A DNA stretch of 21,379 nucleotides from DASRJX01 sp035649235 (lineage in GTDB: Bacteria > Acidobacteriota > Polarisedimenticolia > Gp22-AA2), in assembly GCA_035649235.1 (NCBI GenBank), contig DASRJX010000003.1, positions 1 to 21,379 on the forward strand, in the 5' to 3' direction. Under the pieces are notes generated by a model. That model was not told the origin of the DNA. It did no database searches and saw only the letters and a list, made by a program, of their open reading frames with translations. The translations under genes were made by a program, and so were the position numbers. Positions 7,748-14,895 of the stretch are shown piece by piece; position 1 is the stretch's first letter, and each line of letters begins with the position of its first letter.

Positions 7748-7776
7748 TTGACATGACACCATAAATTGGATATGGT
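7748..7776 (+). promoter_or_regulatory. Consensus-spaced sigma-70-type promoter
   Basis: A perfect TTGACA (7748-7753), 17-base spacer, then TATGGT (7771-7776). It points rightward, away from mutS2, with initiation near 7783. That leaves about 310 bases of leader before the GTG at 8096. Confidence 0.65.
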
Positions 7777-7777
7777 G
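7757..7777. promoter_or_regulatory. Operator-like dyad CACCATA-N7-TATGGTG
   Basis: A perfect 7-base inverted repeat, CACCATA (7757-7763) and TATGGTG (7771-7777), lies in the spacer and over the -10 of the 7748 promoter. Half-site centres are 14 bases apart, suitable for a dimeric repressor. AT-rich symmetry is rare in this GC-rich DNA. The regulator is unknown. Confidence 0.45.
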
Positions 7778-8007
7778 CAGGGCCAGGGTGGGCCCGCAGA
7801 ACGGGCTCGCCCGGAGGCGCATGCAAGTATTCCCGGAGCTGCCCGCCCTTCTGATGTTGACCACGCCTCGGAGGCTTTTCCGCACCGATGTTCCCGCGCC
7901 ACATCGACTGGAAGGGTGTCCTCCCAGTTCCGCGTCAGTCAACCTCGATCGTCGAGGAACGGGCAGCTCCGGGAATCGTCCCGTCCCACGGTCTCGATCG
8001 AGCCGCG

Positions 8008-8037
8008 TTCGCGGACCGGTCCCCCGCGCAGTATAAT
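8008..8037 (+). promoter_or_regulatory. Second candidate promoter (TATAAT) ahead of the 8096 gene
   Basis: A perfect TATAAT at 8032-8037 has a weak TTCGCG (8008-8013) 18 bases upstream. Initiation near 8044 gives a leader of about 50 bases to the GTG at 8096. Confidence 0.5.
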
Positions 8038-8095
8038 CGTCGCGCTCGGCAGGATCATCCCCCCGGAGGCACCACGTAAGGGGGGCGGTTCGACC

Positions 8096-8968
8096 GTGAC
8101 GGGAGTGCGACTTCGGATGCTCGCGCGGGATTGGATCGATCGACTCGTCGTGGTGCTCCTGCTCGTTCTCGTCCTGCCGCCCGGCGCCATCGGCGACGGA
8201 CCTGACGGCGCGCCGCCGGACGACGAAACGGAAGCCAACGATGAGGCGCTGGATGTCACCGCCCTGTCGCTCGAGCCGCCCCCGATCCGCGCGCCGGTGT
8301 TCCAGGCGCCACCGCTCCCTCCGCAGCCGCCTCCCGGCAAGGGGCGCCTGAGTCTCGCGTTCGAAGGCAATCGCCAGTGGTGCACGTATCGCGATGATCG
8401 CGTGGTTCAGCCGCCTCCGGGAGTCGGATCCACGACGATCGCGCCGCGGATGTACAGTCCGGTCTACACGTTCGGCTACCAGTTCAGCGTCGCCGCCGTG
8501 GCCAGGTCCCGGCCCGACGAGACGATCCTGCTCTTCGAATCCCAGGTCGTTCGGACGGCGGTCCTGCGACAGGCCGCGAAGCTGGGGCGCGGAGGGAAGA
8601 AACCGCCGGGTCCGACGATCATCGCGCCCGAGGGCAGTCAACATCTGAAAAAGGGGGCCGGCGCCCAGGAGCAGCCCAGCAGTCTTGTGCCCTACTGGCA
8701 GGAACAGTTCGCCTGCACCACCCTTCCCCCCTTGTTCGACTTCGACGTGGACCCGGGCGCGTACGACGTGTACATCGCCTTCGACATCCTCGGACGCTCG
8801 GGGTCGTGGACGCACCGATCGGTTGGCTACCTGACCGAAGTGGGCGTCGTCGAGGGCCGCCAGACCCGGGTCGACGGTCGGGTGGACATGATCGGTGGCG
8901 GTCGCCGGCAGGTGGAACTGATGAGCTCGGCGCTGCTCCCCGGATCGGGCGCCGGCGCCGCTCCTTGA
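8096..8968 (+). CDS. Secreted or membrane-anchored protein of unknown function
   Basis: GTG at 8096 is chosen: a GGGGGG-rich ribosome site lies about 8 bases upstream and the signal or anchor helix begins shortly after (residues 14-32). The frame is open back to 7766, but those codons lie across the two promoter candidates. The 290-aa product has an acidic segment (about 34-55) and a Pro-rich linker (PPP repeats, 61-81). From residue 83 a beta-rich globular domain follows, with two cysteines (Cys96 in QWCTY and one in FACTT) that could form a disulfide. I do not recognise the domain. Its TGA overlaps a TTG start of the TMTC-type gene in the TTGA arrangement, so the two are probably co-translated and this protein may act with that glycosyltransferase-like product. 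Confidence 0.6.
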   Translation: MTGVRLRMLARDWIDRLVVVLLLVLVLPPGAIGDGPDGAPPDDETEANDEALDVTALSLEPPPIRAPVFQAPPLPPQPPPGKGRLSLAFEGNRQWCTYRDDRVVQPPPGVGSTTIAPRMYSPVYTFGYQFSVAAVARSRPDETILLFESQVVRTAVLRQAAKLGRGGKKPPGPTIIAPEGSQHLKKGAGAQEQPSSLVPYWQEQFACTTLPPLFDFDVDPGAYDVYIAFDILGRSGSWTHRSVGYLTEVGVVEGRQTRVDGRVDMIGGGRRQVELMSSALLPGSGAGAAP

Positions 8969-9891
8969 ACGGGCGCCGGGCGGCGCTCTTCGCCCCCGCG
9001 CTCCTCGCGATTCTCCTCTACCTCCCGACACTGCGATACGAGTTCGTCTTCGACGATCGCGGGGTCATCCTCGAGAACCCGCTCCTGCTCGACCTCGCCG
9101 ACCTGCCCAGTCTGTTCGCGGCGCCCTACTGGAACACGCCGCGCGTCTCCGACCGCCTGTACCGTCCCGTGACGAGCGCCACGTTCGCGCTCGACCGTGT
9201 CCTGGCCGGCGGGTTCAGTCCCGCCCTGTCCCACGGGATCAACGCAATGCTGCACGGGCTCGCAACCTGGCTCGTCACGCTTCTCGCCCTGTCCGTGCTC
9301 GGAGCGCCCCTGCCCGCGTGCCTGGCCGGCCTGATGTTCGCGGCCCACCCCGTCCACGTCGAGGCCGTCGCGGGGATCGTCGGCCGCTCCGAGATCCTGG
9401 CGGCGTGCGGCATCCTGTCGGCCCTCCTTTGCCACCGCGCCGCCCAGGAGGACTCGCGCCACGGGGCCGCGCTGCTGGTCGCGGCCCCCTCGTTCTCCCT
9501 CCTGGCGATGCTCTCCAAGGAGTCGGCGATGGTCGCGCCGCTCCTGTGCGGACTTCTCGACGTCGCCTGTCCTCCAGCAGGATCGGTCCGGCGCAGGCGG
9601 ATGGTCCTGTACGCGGGACACGGCCTGGCCGTCGTCACGGCGCTCGGGCTGCGCGCGGCGGCTCTCGGCACGCTGGGAAGCGGGCCGATCGCGTTCGTCG
9701 ACAACCCCGCGGCGTCCTCCGGGCCCATCGCCGGGCGGCTCACGGGGCTCGCCTGCGTGGCGCGGTACGCGGGGTTACTGGCATGGCCGGCCCGGCTGTC
9801 GGCCGACTATTCGTTCGACCAGATTCCGGTTGTCCGGACGCTCGCCGATCCGCTCGTCCTTGCGGGTGCCGTGATCGTGCTCGGGACCTGA
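8965..9891 (+). CDS. TMTC-type membrane protein, N-terminal half (ends at in-frame TGA)
   Basis: TTG at 8965 (overlapping the previous stop) is the only plausible start; the product is 308 aa. It is a multi-pass protein like the front half of TMTC/DUF1736 proteins, GT-C-fold enzymes or homologues that in animals transfer mannose from a lipid donor to proteins. Hallmarks are YEFVFDDRGVI in the first loop (Asp30-Asp31, the GT-C acidic pair), LYRPVTSATFALD (66-78), MFAAHPVHVEAVAGIVGRSE (124-143), KESA (185-188) and ADYSFDQIP (280-288). It stops at TGA 9889-9891 in the middle of a transmembrane segment. The same frame continues without shift into the rest of the family's sequence at 9892. So this is either half of a broken gene, a split gene, or a gene decoded through the stop. 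Alone it lacks the final helices and all TPRs. Confidence 0.75.
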   Translation: MNGRRAALFAPALLAILLYLPTLRYEFVFDDRGVILENPLLLDLADLPSLFAAPYWNTPRVSDRLYRPVTSATFALDRVLAGGFSPALSHGINAMLHGLATWLVTLLALSVLGAPLPACLAGLMFAAHPVHVEAVAGIVGRSEILAACGILSALLCHRAAQEDSRHGAALLVAAPSFSLLAMLSKESAMVAPLLCGLLDVACPPAGSVRRRRMVLYAGHGLAVVTALGLRAAALGTLGSGPIAFVDNPAASSGPIAGRLTGLACVARYAGLLAWPARLSADYSFDQIPVVRTLADPLVLAGAVIVLGT

Positions 9892-11082
9892 GTGGGCGGC
9901 TTCCTGCTCCTGCGACGCTGGCCCGCGGCCGGATTCGCGCTGCTCGCAGCGGCGGTCAGCTTCGCCCTGACCTCGAACCTCGTCCTCTTCATCGGCACAC
10001 TGCTCGCCGAGCGGCTGCTGTACATGCCGAGCGTCGGGTTCTGCCTGCTGCTCGGGGCGCTGGTCGCGGCCGCCGGACGGAGGCGGTTCGGCCGGATCGC
10101 CATCGTGGCCTCGTTCGGCCTGTGCGCGCTGGCGTCCTGGCGAACCACCATCCGGATCCCGGACTGGCACGACGACCTGGTCCTCTATCGCAGCGCCGCG
10201 GCCGTCTCGCCGCGCAGCGCCCGCATCCGCTACAACCTGGGGAACGTTTACCTGAGGGCGGGGCGCTTCCCGGCAGCCGAGGGCGAGTATCGGACCGCGC
10301 TGTCGATCTACGCGGATTTCACGGACGCCATCGCCAATCTCGGCATGGCGCTCCTCCAGCAGGGACGCGCGCGCGAGGCGCTGGAGTTTCTCGGCCGGGC
10401 GGCGGAGCGCCTGCCGCGCAACGCCGAGGTGTTCGTGAACCTGGGAAGCGCCTACCGCGCCGCGGGCGACCCCCTGCAGGCACGGGAGCAGTTCCTCAGG
10501 GCGATCGAGATGGACCCGGCCTCGGGCAGCGCCTGGAACAACCTCGGGTCGATGGCCCTGTCGCTCGGTGAGGCGCCCGAAGCCGTCGACGATCTGGCCC
10601 GGGCGGTCGCAGTCGATCCGACCTACGCGATCTACCGCGTCAACCTGGCGGACGCGCTGATGGCGACGGGGAGGAAGGTGGAGGCGTTTCGCGAGTTCCG
10701 CGAGGCCTACCGCCTGAGCCCCGACTTGGCCGAGGCGCGCCGGGGGATGGGTGAGATCGCCCTGGAGAGCGGCGATCGGGACGGAGCGGAGCGCGCCTTT
10801 CGCTCCGCCCTGGAGGCGGAGCCGCCCTCGGCGAGGGCCGCCAACTTCCTGGGGTATCTCAGGGCGCTCCAGGGGGATCCGCGCGCGGCGGCCGAGGCCT
10901 ATGAGCGCGCCCTGGCCCTCGATCCGACCTTGTTCGACGCGCACCGGAGTCTCGGCATGCTGTACGCGCGCTCGCTCGGCGACCGGCGCCGCGCCGCCGA
11001 GCATCTGCGCCGCGCCCTGGAGCTCGCGCCGGATCAGGCAGAAGCGCCCGAGCTGCGGCGGCTGCTGGAGGAGTTGCGCTGA
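9892..11082 (+). CDS. TMTC-type protein, C-terminal half: membrane helices plus eight TPRs
   Basis: GTG at 9892 follows the TGA directly in the same frame; the part after it encodes 396 aa. Residues 1-85 hold the last transmembrane helices with SNLVLFIGTLLAERLLYMP, the motif that lies just before the TPR tail in TMTC-type proteins. DWHDDLVLY (91-99) marks the luminal/periplasmic entry. About eight tetratricopeptide repeats then run from residue 108 to near the end, with typical NLG, A and P positions. TPRs usually present protein partners or substrates. If expressed separately it would need re-initiation at the GTG, with only GGGA (9883-9886) as a ribosome site. The coding quality after the stop is as good as before it, with no further stops or shifts. 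It ends 24 bases from the convergent DsbA-like gene. Confidence 0.75.
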   Translation: MGGFLLLRRWPAAGFALLAAAVSFALTSNLVLFIGTLLAERLLYMPSVGFCLLLGALVAAAGRRRFGRIAIVASFGLCALASWRTTIRIPDWHDDLVLYRSAAAVSPRSARIRYNLGNVYLRAGRFPAAEGEYRTALSIYADFTDAIANLGMALLQQGRAREALEFLGRAAERLPRNAEVFVNLGSAYRAAGDPLQAREQFLRAIEMDPASGSAWNNLGSMALSLGEAPEAVDDLARAVAVDPTYAIYRVNLADALMATGRKVEAFREFREAYRLSPDLAEARRGMGEIALESGDRDGAERAFRSALEAEPPSARAANFLGYLRALQGDPRAAAEAYERALALDPTLFDAHRSLGMLYARSLGDRRRAAEHLRRALELAPDQAEAPELRRLLEELR

Positions 11083-11106
11083 CCTGAGCGGCGGGAACCG
11101 GGACCG

Positions 11107-12060
11107 TCAGTTCGACTTGGCTGGGCCCTTGGCGGCGGCCGGCTCGCCGGTGGCGGAGGCGGTGCGGAGGCTGGCCAGTTCCTCCTGGATCACCTTCTTG
11201 AATCCCTCGAACGACCGGTCGTGGATCCGCTTGCCATTGATGAACACGGTCGGCGTGCCCAGGACCTTGGCGGAGGCGCCGTCGGCCATGTCCTTCTGGA
11301 TGGCCGCCTCCATCCTGCCCGACTGCAGGACCTTGTCGAACTCCGTCATGTTGAGCCCGACCTCCTTGGCCCACTGGCGAATGGTCTCGTCGCTGATGGC
11401 GCTGAAGTTCTGAAACATCCGATCGTGGAGCTCCCAGAACTTCCCTTGCGCGTGAGCGACGAGGGAGGCCGCCGCGGCCTGCCGGGCGAAGACGTGGATG
11501 TTCAGGGGGTACTGCTTGTAGACGAGCTGGACTTCCTTGGGAAACGCCTTCAGCACCTGATCGAGCGTCTTCTGGAGTTCCGCGCAGAAGGGGCATTGAA
11601 AGTCGGAGAACTCGACGATTCTCACGGGCGCGGTCTTCGGGCCTCGCACCGGGGCGTTGATGACGTCGATGGTGTAGACGACGCCGGCATCGTCCGGGAG
11701 CCTGGGCTCGACGAACGCGGCCGTCTTGGCCTGCAGCACCTTGAGGACGGAGGCCTCATCCTTGCCTTCCCGGATGGCGTCCACGACGGTGCGGGCGAAG
11801 ATGAGGCTGCGGCGGCAGGGAGACTTCATGTCCCGGCGACACGCCGCGATCGGCATGTCGCAGCCGCAGTTGCAGGGATTCCCGTTCATGAGCCGGAGGG
11901 CCACCTTCTTCTGGCCCTCGGAGAGCCCCGTGAAATCGATGTCCTTGATCTCGGAAACGTTGGAAGCCGGCGGGGGAGCCGCCAGGGCTAGCCGGGAGGC
12001 GATCGCCAGCAGGAGGAGTCCTGTAGACCCCGCCAGGGCGAGGGAGAGTCGGCTGGTCAT
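11107..12060 (-). CDS. Periplasmic DsbA-like thiol oxidoreductase with Cys-rich N-terminal module
   Basis: The 317-aa product has a signal peptide (cut near ALA-APP, residues 25-29). A small module at about 58-90 reads PCNCGCDMPIAACRRDMKSP, with Cys63, 65, 67, 74 and 82, a CxCGC pattern I associate with acidobacterial DsbA-like proteins. The thioredoxin-fold domain (about 143-300) has the redox motif CPFC (156-159) after FSDFQ. A helical insertion follows and then the cis-proline loop GTPTVFING (268-276). It should oxidise or isomerise protein thiols in the periplasm, or act in a reducing relay. The five-cysteine module may bind metal or exchange disulfides with the CPFC site. GGAAG lies 6 bases before the ATG at 12060. 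The promoter is at 12119-12146, back to back with the sensor kinase promoter. Confidence 0.85.
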   Translation of the reverse strand: MTSRLSLALAGSTGLLLLAIASRLALAAPPPASNVSEIKDIDFTGLSEGQKKVALRLMNGNPCNCGCDMPIAACRRDMKSPCRRSLIFARTVVDAIREGKDEASVLKVLQAKTAAFVEPRLPDDAGVVYTIDVINAPVRGPKTAPVRIVEFSDFQCPFCAELQKTLDQVLKAFPKEVQLVYKQYPLNIHVFARQAAAASLVAHAQGKFWELHDRMFQNFSAISDETIRQWAKEVGLNMTEFDKVLQSGRMEAAIQKDMADGASAKVLGTPTVFINGKRIHDRSFEGFKKVIQEELASLRTASATGEPAAAKGPAKSN

Positions 12061-12118
12061 GGCGTCTTCCGGTCTCGGTCCAGGCCACCCCGAAAAGGGA
12101 CGCCACCGAGCGCTGAGA

Positions 12119-12146
12119 ATTCTACGCGACGATCCTCAAAAGTCAA
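12119..12146 (-). promoter_or_regulatory. Promoter of the DsbA-like gene
   Basis: On the minus strand TTGACT (12141-12146), 16-base spacer, TAGAAT (12119-12124): 5 of 6 matches in both boxes. Initiation near 12112 gives a leader of about 50 bases. Confidence 0.7.
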
Positions 12147-12172
12147 GGATTCCGAGTCGTCTGGAGTGCCTG

Positions 12173-12200
12173 TTGCGCCCGTTTCCCCACCACCTATATT
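12173..12200 (+). promoter_or_regulatory. Candidate promoter of the hybrid kinase gene
   Basis: TTGCGC (12173-12178), 16-base spacer, TATATT (12195-12200). Initiation near 12207 would leave about 36 bases before the ATG at 12243. It is divergent from the DsbA-like promoter, with only 26 bases between the two -35 boxes. Confidence 0.5.
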
Positions 12201-12242
12201 GCCACGCGGGTCCGTGTGGGTGCCGGGGCCCGGGAGGCAGGC

Positions 12243-14816
12243 ATGAGCCAGGCGGCTCCGCGCCAGGGAAGGAACGTGGACCCTGCGATAGTCCGGCCGG
12301 CGCTGCGCTGGGTGCTCATCTTCGCGACCACGGTGCTCCTGCTCTCCCCGAGCGTGCAGGACGGCCCGGGCGGCTGGGAAACCGCCCTCCTCCTGTTCTT
12401 CCTAGGCAGCAACCTGGCCCTGACGCTGGCTCCGCGCTCGGTTCGCCTGTCGCCCCGTCTCGACCACATCGTCATGGTGGCCGATACGTTCCTGCTCTCG
12501 ATGAGCCTCTTCCTGGTCGGGCTGGACGAGGGCCGGCTTCCGATCGCCTTCTTCCTGACCCTGCTGTTATCCGTGATCGGATCCGACCTGCCGCGCCTCA
12601 TGGTGGGCGCCACGCTGATCGCCGGGCTCTACGTCTACCTCACGGCCGGGGCCTCGGGCCAGGGTGCCGGGGCCCTCCTGAGCCGGATCCCGTTTCTGTA
12701 CGCCGTCGCGCTCTACTATGGGGAGATGGCCGGCCAGGTGCGCGAGCGGCACGAGCAGCACCGCCGCGCGAAGCGGGAGACGGAGGATCTGCGCGCTTTC
12801 CTCGAGGTTACGGCCGCGACGAACTCGACGCTCGACCTGCGCCGGATTCTCTACACGGTGACGCTGCGGGTCGCCCGCCTGGTGAGCGCTTTGCGCTGCT
12901 CGATCCTGCAGATCGACGGAGGGAGCGGCCAGTGCAGCGTGGTCGCGAGCAGCGACGCCCCGGAGGTGAGCGGGCTGGTCCTGGACCTGCGCAAGTACCC
13001 CGAGGTGCGCCGGGCGATCGAGACCCGGCAGCCGGTCGTGATCCACGACGTGCGCCGGGAGCAGCTCATGCACGATGTCCGAGAGACGGTCGAGCGGCTG
13101 GGGTTCGAGTCCATCCTGGTGCTCCCGCTCCTGCATGGCGAGAGCCTCCTGGGGATGCTGTTCCTGCGGGCGGCGCGCGACGGTCGCCGGTTCACGTCCG
13201 AGGAGATCGCCTCGTGCCAGGTCGTGGCGAACGCCTCGGCCAACGCCATGCGCAACGCCATGCTCTACGACGAGGTGCGCCTGGAAGCGCGCTCGCGCCG
13301 CGACACGGCCCGCAAGCTGCAGAACATCCTCGATCAGTTCCCCGACCTCATCTGCGCCATGGACGTCGAGGGACGTCTGGTGGAGTTCAGCCGCGGCGGT
13401 GAGGAGCTCCTGGGCCTGTCGCGGGCCGAGGCCCTGGGACGGGAGTGGCAGTCGATGTTCGCCGATCCGGAGGCCCGGGCGCGCCTCACCCGCCTGCAGC
13501 GGGACGGCGAGCCCCTGCAGAACTTCGAGACCGTGGCGCGGCGCGCCGACGACACGCTCCGTGACGTGCTGCTCTCCGCCAGCCCGCTGCGCGACGAATC
13601 GGGCCGGCTGTACGGCTCCGTCGGCATCGTCAAGAACATCTCCGAGCTGAAGGCGGCGCGCGGCCACCTGATCCAGGCCGAGAAGCTGACCGCTCTGGGG
13701 GAGGTCATCAGCGGCGTGGCGCACGAGCTCAACAACCCGCTGGCCGGAGTGCTGGGATACGCGCAGCTCCTCATCCGGGGCTCGATGGAGCCGGGCCAGC
13801 AGCGTGCGGTCGAGCGCATCCTCGAGTCGGCGCTCCGCTGCCAGCGCATCGTGCAGAACCTGCTCGCCTTCTCGCGGCGCTATCCATCGGAGAAGCAGCA
13901 GGCCGGGCTCAACGGGCTCATCGACAAGACGCTCGACCTGAAGGAGTACGAGCTGCGGGTCAGCAACGTCCGTGTCGTGCGCGACCTGCAGGCGGACCTG
14001 CCCCAGACGATGCTCGACTCCAATCAGATCCAGCAGGTCCTGCTCAACCTGATCAACAACGCGCAGTATGCCATCGGCTCGTATCGCGGCCAGGGGACTC
14101 TGATCGTCATGACCCGCTCCGTCGCCGGGGCCATCCAGGTGCGCGTCCAGGACGACGGCCCCGGCATCCCGCGCGAGAACCAGCCGCGGATCTTCGATCC
14201 CTTCTTCACGACCAAGCCGGTCGGGGAGGGGACAGGGCTGGGGCTCTCCATCTCCTACGGCATCATGCGCGACCACGGAGGCCGGATCTGGGCCGAGAGC
14301 GAGCCGGGCCGGGGGTCGACCCTGGTGCTGGAATTCCCCATCCGCTGCGAGGCGGGGGAGTCCCGGACATCCGGCGTCTCGGAGCGGGCGGGGCTCGGCG
14401 CCGTGCCGCGGGATCTGCGGATCCTGGTCGTGGACGACGAACCGATCATCCTCGATCTGCTCGTCGACGCCCTCTCCACCGGCCGCCACACGGTCGACAC
14501 AGCCGGCAGCGGGGGCGAGGCCCTCCATCGCATGGAGCACGCCGACTACGACCTCGTGCTGTTGGACCTCAGGATGCCGGACATGGACGGCCGCCAGGTC
14601 TTCGAGACCATCGCCGCGCGCTGGCCGCGGCTCAAGGAGCGCATCGTCTTCGCATCCGGCGACACCGTGCGGCCCGACACGCGGGAGTTCATCGAGACCT
14701 CAGGCAGGCCCTGCGTCGACAAGCCGTTCCGCCTGGAGGCCCTCTCGGCCCTTCTCGCCGACGTGGTCGGGCGGGACACGACCGAGCTCCCTGCCACGGG
14801 GACGGAAGGCCGCTGA
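12243..14816 (+). CDS. Membrane hybrid sensor histidine kinase/response regulator
   Basis: ATG at 12243 has GGGAGG 5 bases upstream, so it is preferred to the in-frame GTG at 12216. The 857-aa protein has a membrane sensor of about five or six helices (residues 20-160), then a GAF domain (about 195-345) and a PAS domain (about 355-470). HisKA has phospho-acceptor His494 in AHELNNPL. HATPase_c has the N box NLINNAQ (602-608), DDGPGIP (637-643), FDPFFTTK (651-658) and GEGTGLGL (661-668). A C-terminal receiver (about 725-842) has Asp731/Asp732, phospho-acceptor Asp775 in LLDLRMPDMDG, Ser805 and Lys827. All catalytic residues are present. The signal is unknown and the receiver has no output domain, so phosphate likely passes to another protein or tunes the kinase. 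Sharing a divergent promoter region with the DsbA-like gene hints at envelope or redox sensing. Confidence 0.92.
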   Translation: MSQAAPRQGRNVDPAIVRPALRWVLIFATTVLLLSPSVQDGPGGWETALLLFFLGSNLALTLAPRSVRLSPRLDHIVMVADTFLLSMSLFLVGLDEGRLPIAFFLTLLLSVIGSDLPRLMVGATLIAGLYVYLTAGASGQGAGALLSRIPFLYAVALYYGEMAGQVRERHEQHRRAKRETEDLRAFLEVTAATNSTLDLRRILYTVTLRVARLVSALRCSILQIDGGSGQCSVVASSDAPEVSGLVLDLRKYPEVRRAIETRQPVVIHDVRREQLMHDVRETVERLGFESILVLPLLHGESLLGMLFLRAARDGRRFTSEEIASCQVVANASANAMRNAMLYDEVRLEARSRRDTARKLQNILDQFPDLICAMDVEGRLVEFSRGGEELLGLSRAEALGREWQSMFADPEARARLTRLQRDGEPLQNFETVARRADDTLRDVLLSASPLRDESGRLYGSVGIVKNISELKAARGHLIQAEKLTALGEVISGVAHELNNPLAGVLGYAQLLIRGSMEPGQQRAVERILESALRCQRIVQNLLAFSRRYPSEKQQAGLNGLIDKTLDLKEYELRVSNVRVVRDLQADLPQTMLDSNQIQQVLLNLINNAQYAIGSYRGQGTLIVMTRSVAGAIQVRVQDDGPGIPRENQPRIFDPFFTTKPVGEGTGLGLSISYGIMRDHGGRIWAESEPGRGSTLVLEFPIRCEAGESRTSGVSERAGLGAVPRDLRILVVDDEPIILDLLVDALSTGRHTVDTAGSGGEALHRMEHADYDLVLLDLRMPDMDGRQVFETIAARWPRLKERIVFASGDTVRPDTREFIETSGRPCVDKPFRLEALSALLADVVGRDTTELPATGTEGR

Positions 14817-14834
14817 GGGCGCGGGGACGCGCCC
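14817..14834 (+). terminator. GC-rich hairpin directly after the kinase stop
   Basis: GGGCGCG (14817-14823), loop GGGA, CGCGCCC (14828-14834): a perfect 7-bp stem beginning one base after TGA 14814-14816. There is no U tract, so it may pause polymerase or protect the 3' end instead of acting as a classical intrinsic terminator. Confidence 0.4.
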
Positions 14835-14842
14835 GCGCCACG

Positions 14843-14851
14843 TGCTATACT
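14843..14851 (+). promoter_or_regulatory. Extended -10 element (TGC-TATACT)
   Basis: TATACT (14846-14851) preceded by TGC. The -35 position (GGGGAC) is poor and falls in the preceding hairpin. Initiation near 14858 places the GTG at 14842 outside the transcript and so favours the TTG at 14896 as start. Confidence 0.55.
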
Positions 14852-14895
14852 TTCCCCCCAAAACGCGCTCCCCACGGGGAGCCCGGGCGATCTTC

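Larger units (their letters stand above)
7717..8095 (+). other. Promoter-rich non-coding leader, 379 bases
   Basis: This stretch separates mutS2 (leftward) from the secreted-protein gene (rightward). It contains two rightward promoter candidates (7748-7776 and 8008-8037) and a dyad over the first. About 250 bases lie between the two start points. Small open frames exist here (for example 7888-8079, 63 codons), but none has a ribosome site or a convincing composition. An untranslated leader or small RNA from the upstream promoter is possible; I see no recognised riboswitch. Confidence 0.5.

Noticed and set aside
7888..8079. 63-codon open frame (MFPRHIDWKGVLP start) in the leader
   Set aside because: It has no ribosome binding site, runs through the TATAAT at 8032-8037, and is composed like non-coding GC-rich DNA. 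It cannot be fully excluded without expression data.
9892..9926. Selenocysteine insertion signal after the TGA at 9889
   Set aside because: The stem GTGGGC/GCCCGC has a 23-base loop without a clear SECIS apex. The position is in a membrane helix, not a redox site, and no selenocysteine machinery is in view.
12567..14540. 657-codon minus-strand frame opposite the hybrid kinase
   Set aside because: It lies entirely within a kinase gene with every catalytic motif intact. Its product is low-complexity Leu/Arg/Gln/Val sequence typical of an antisense shadow.
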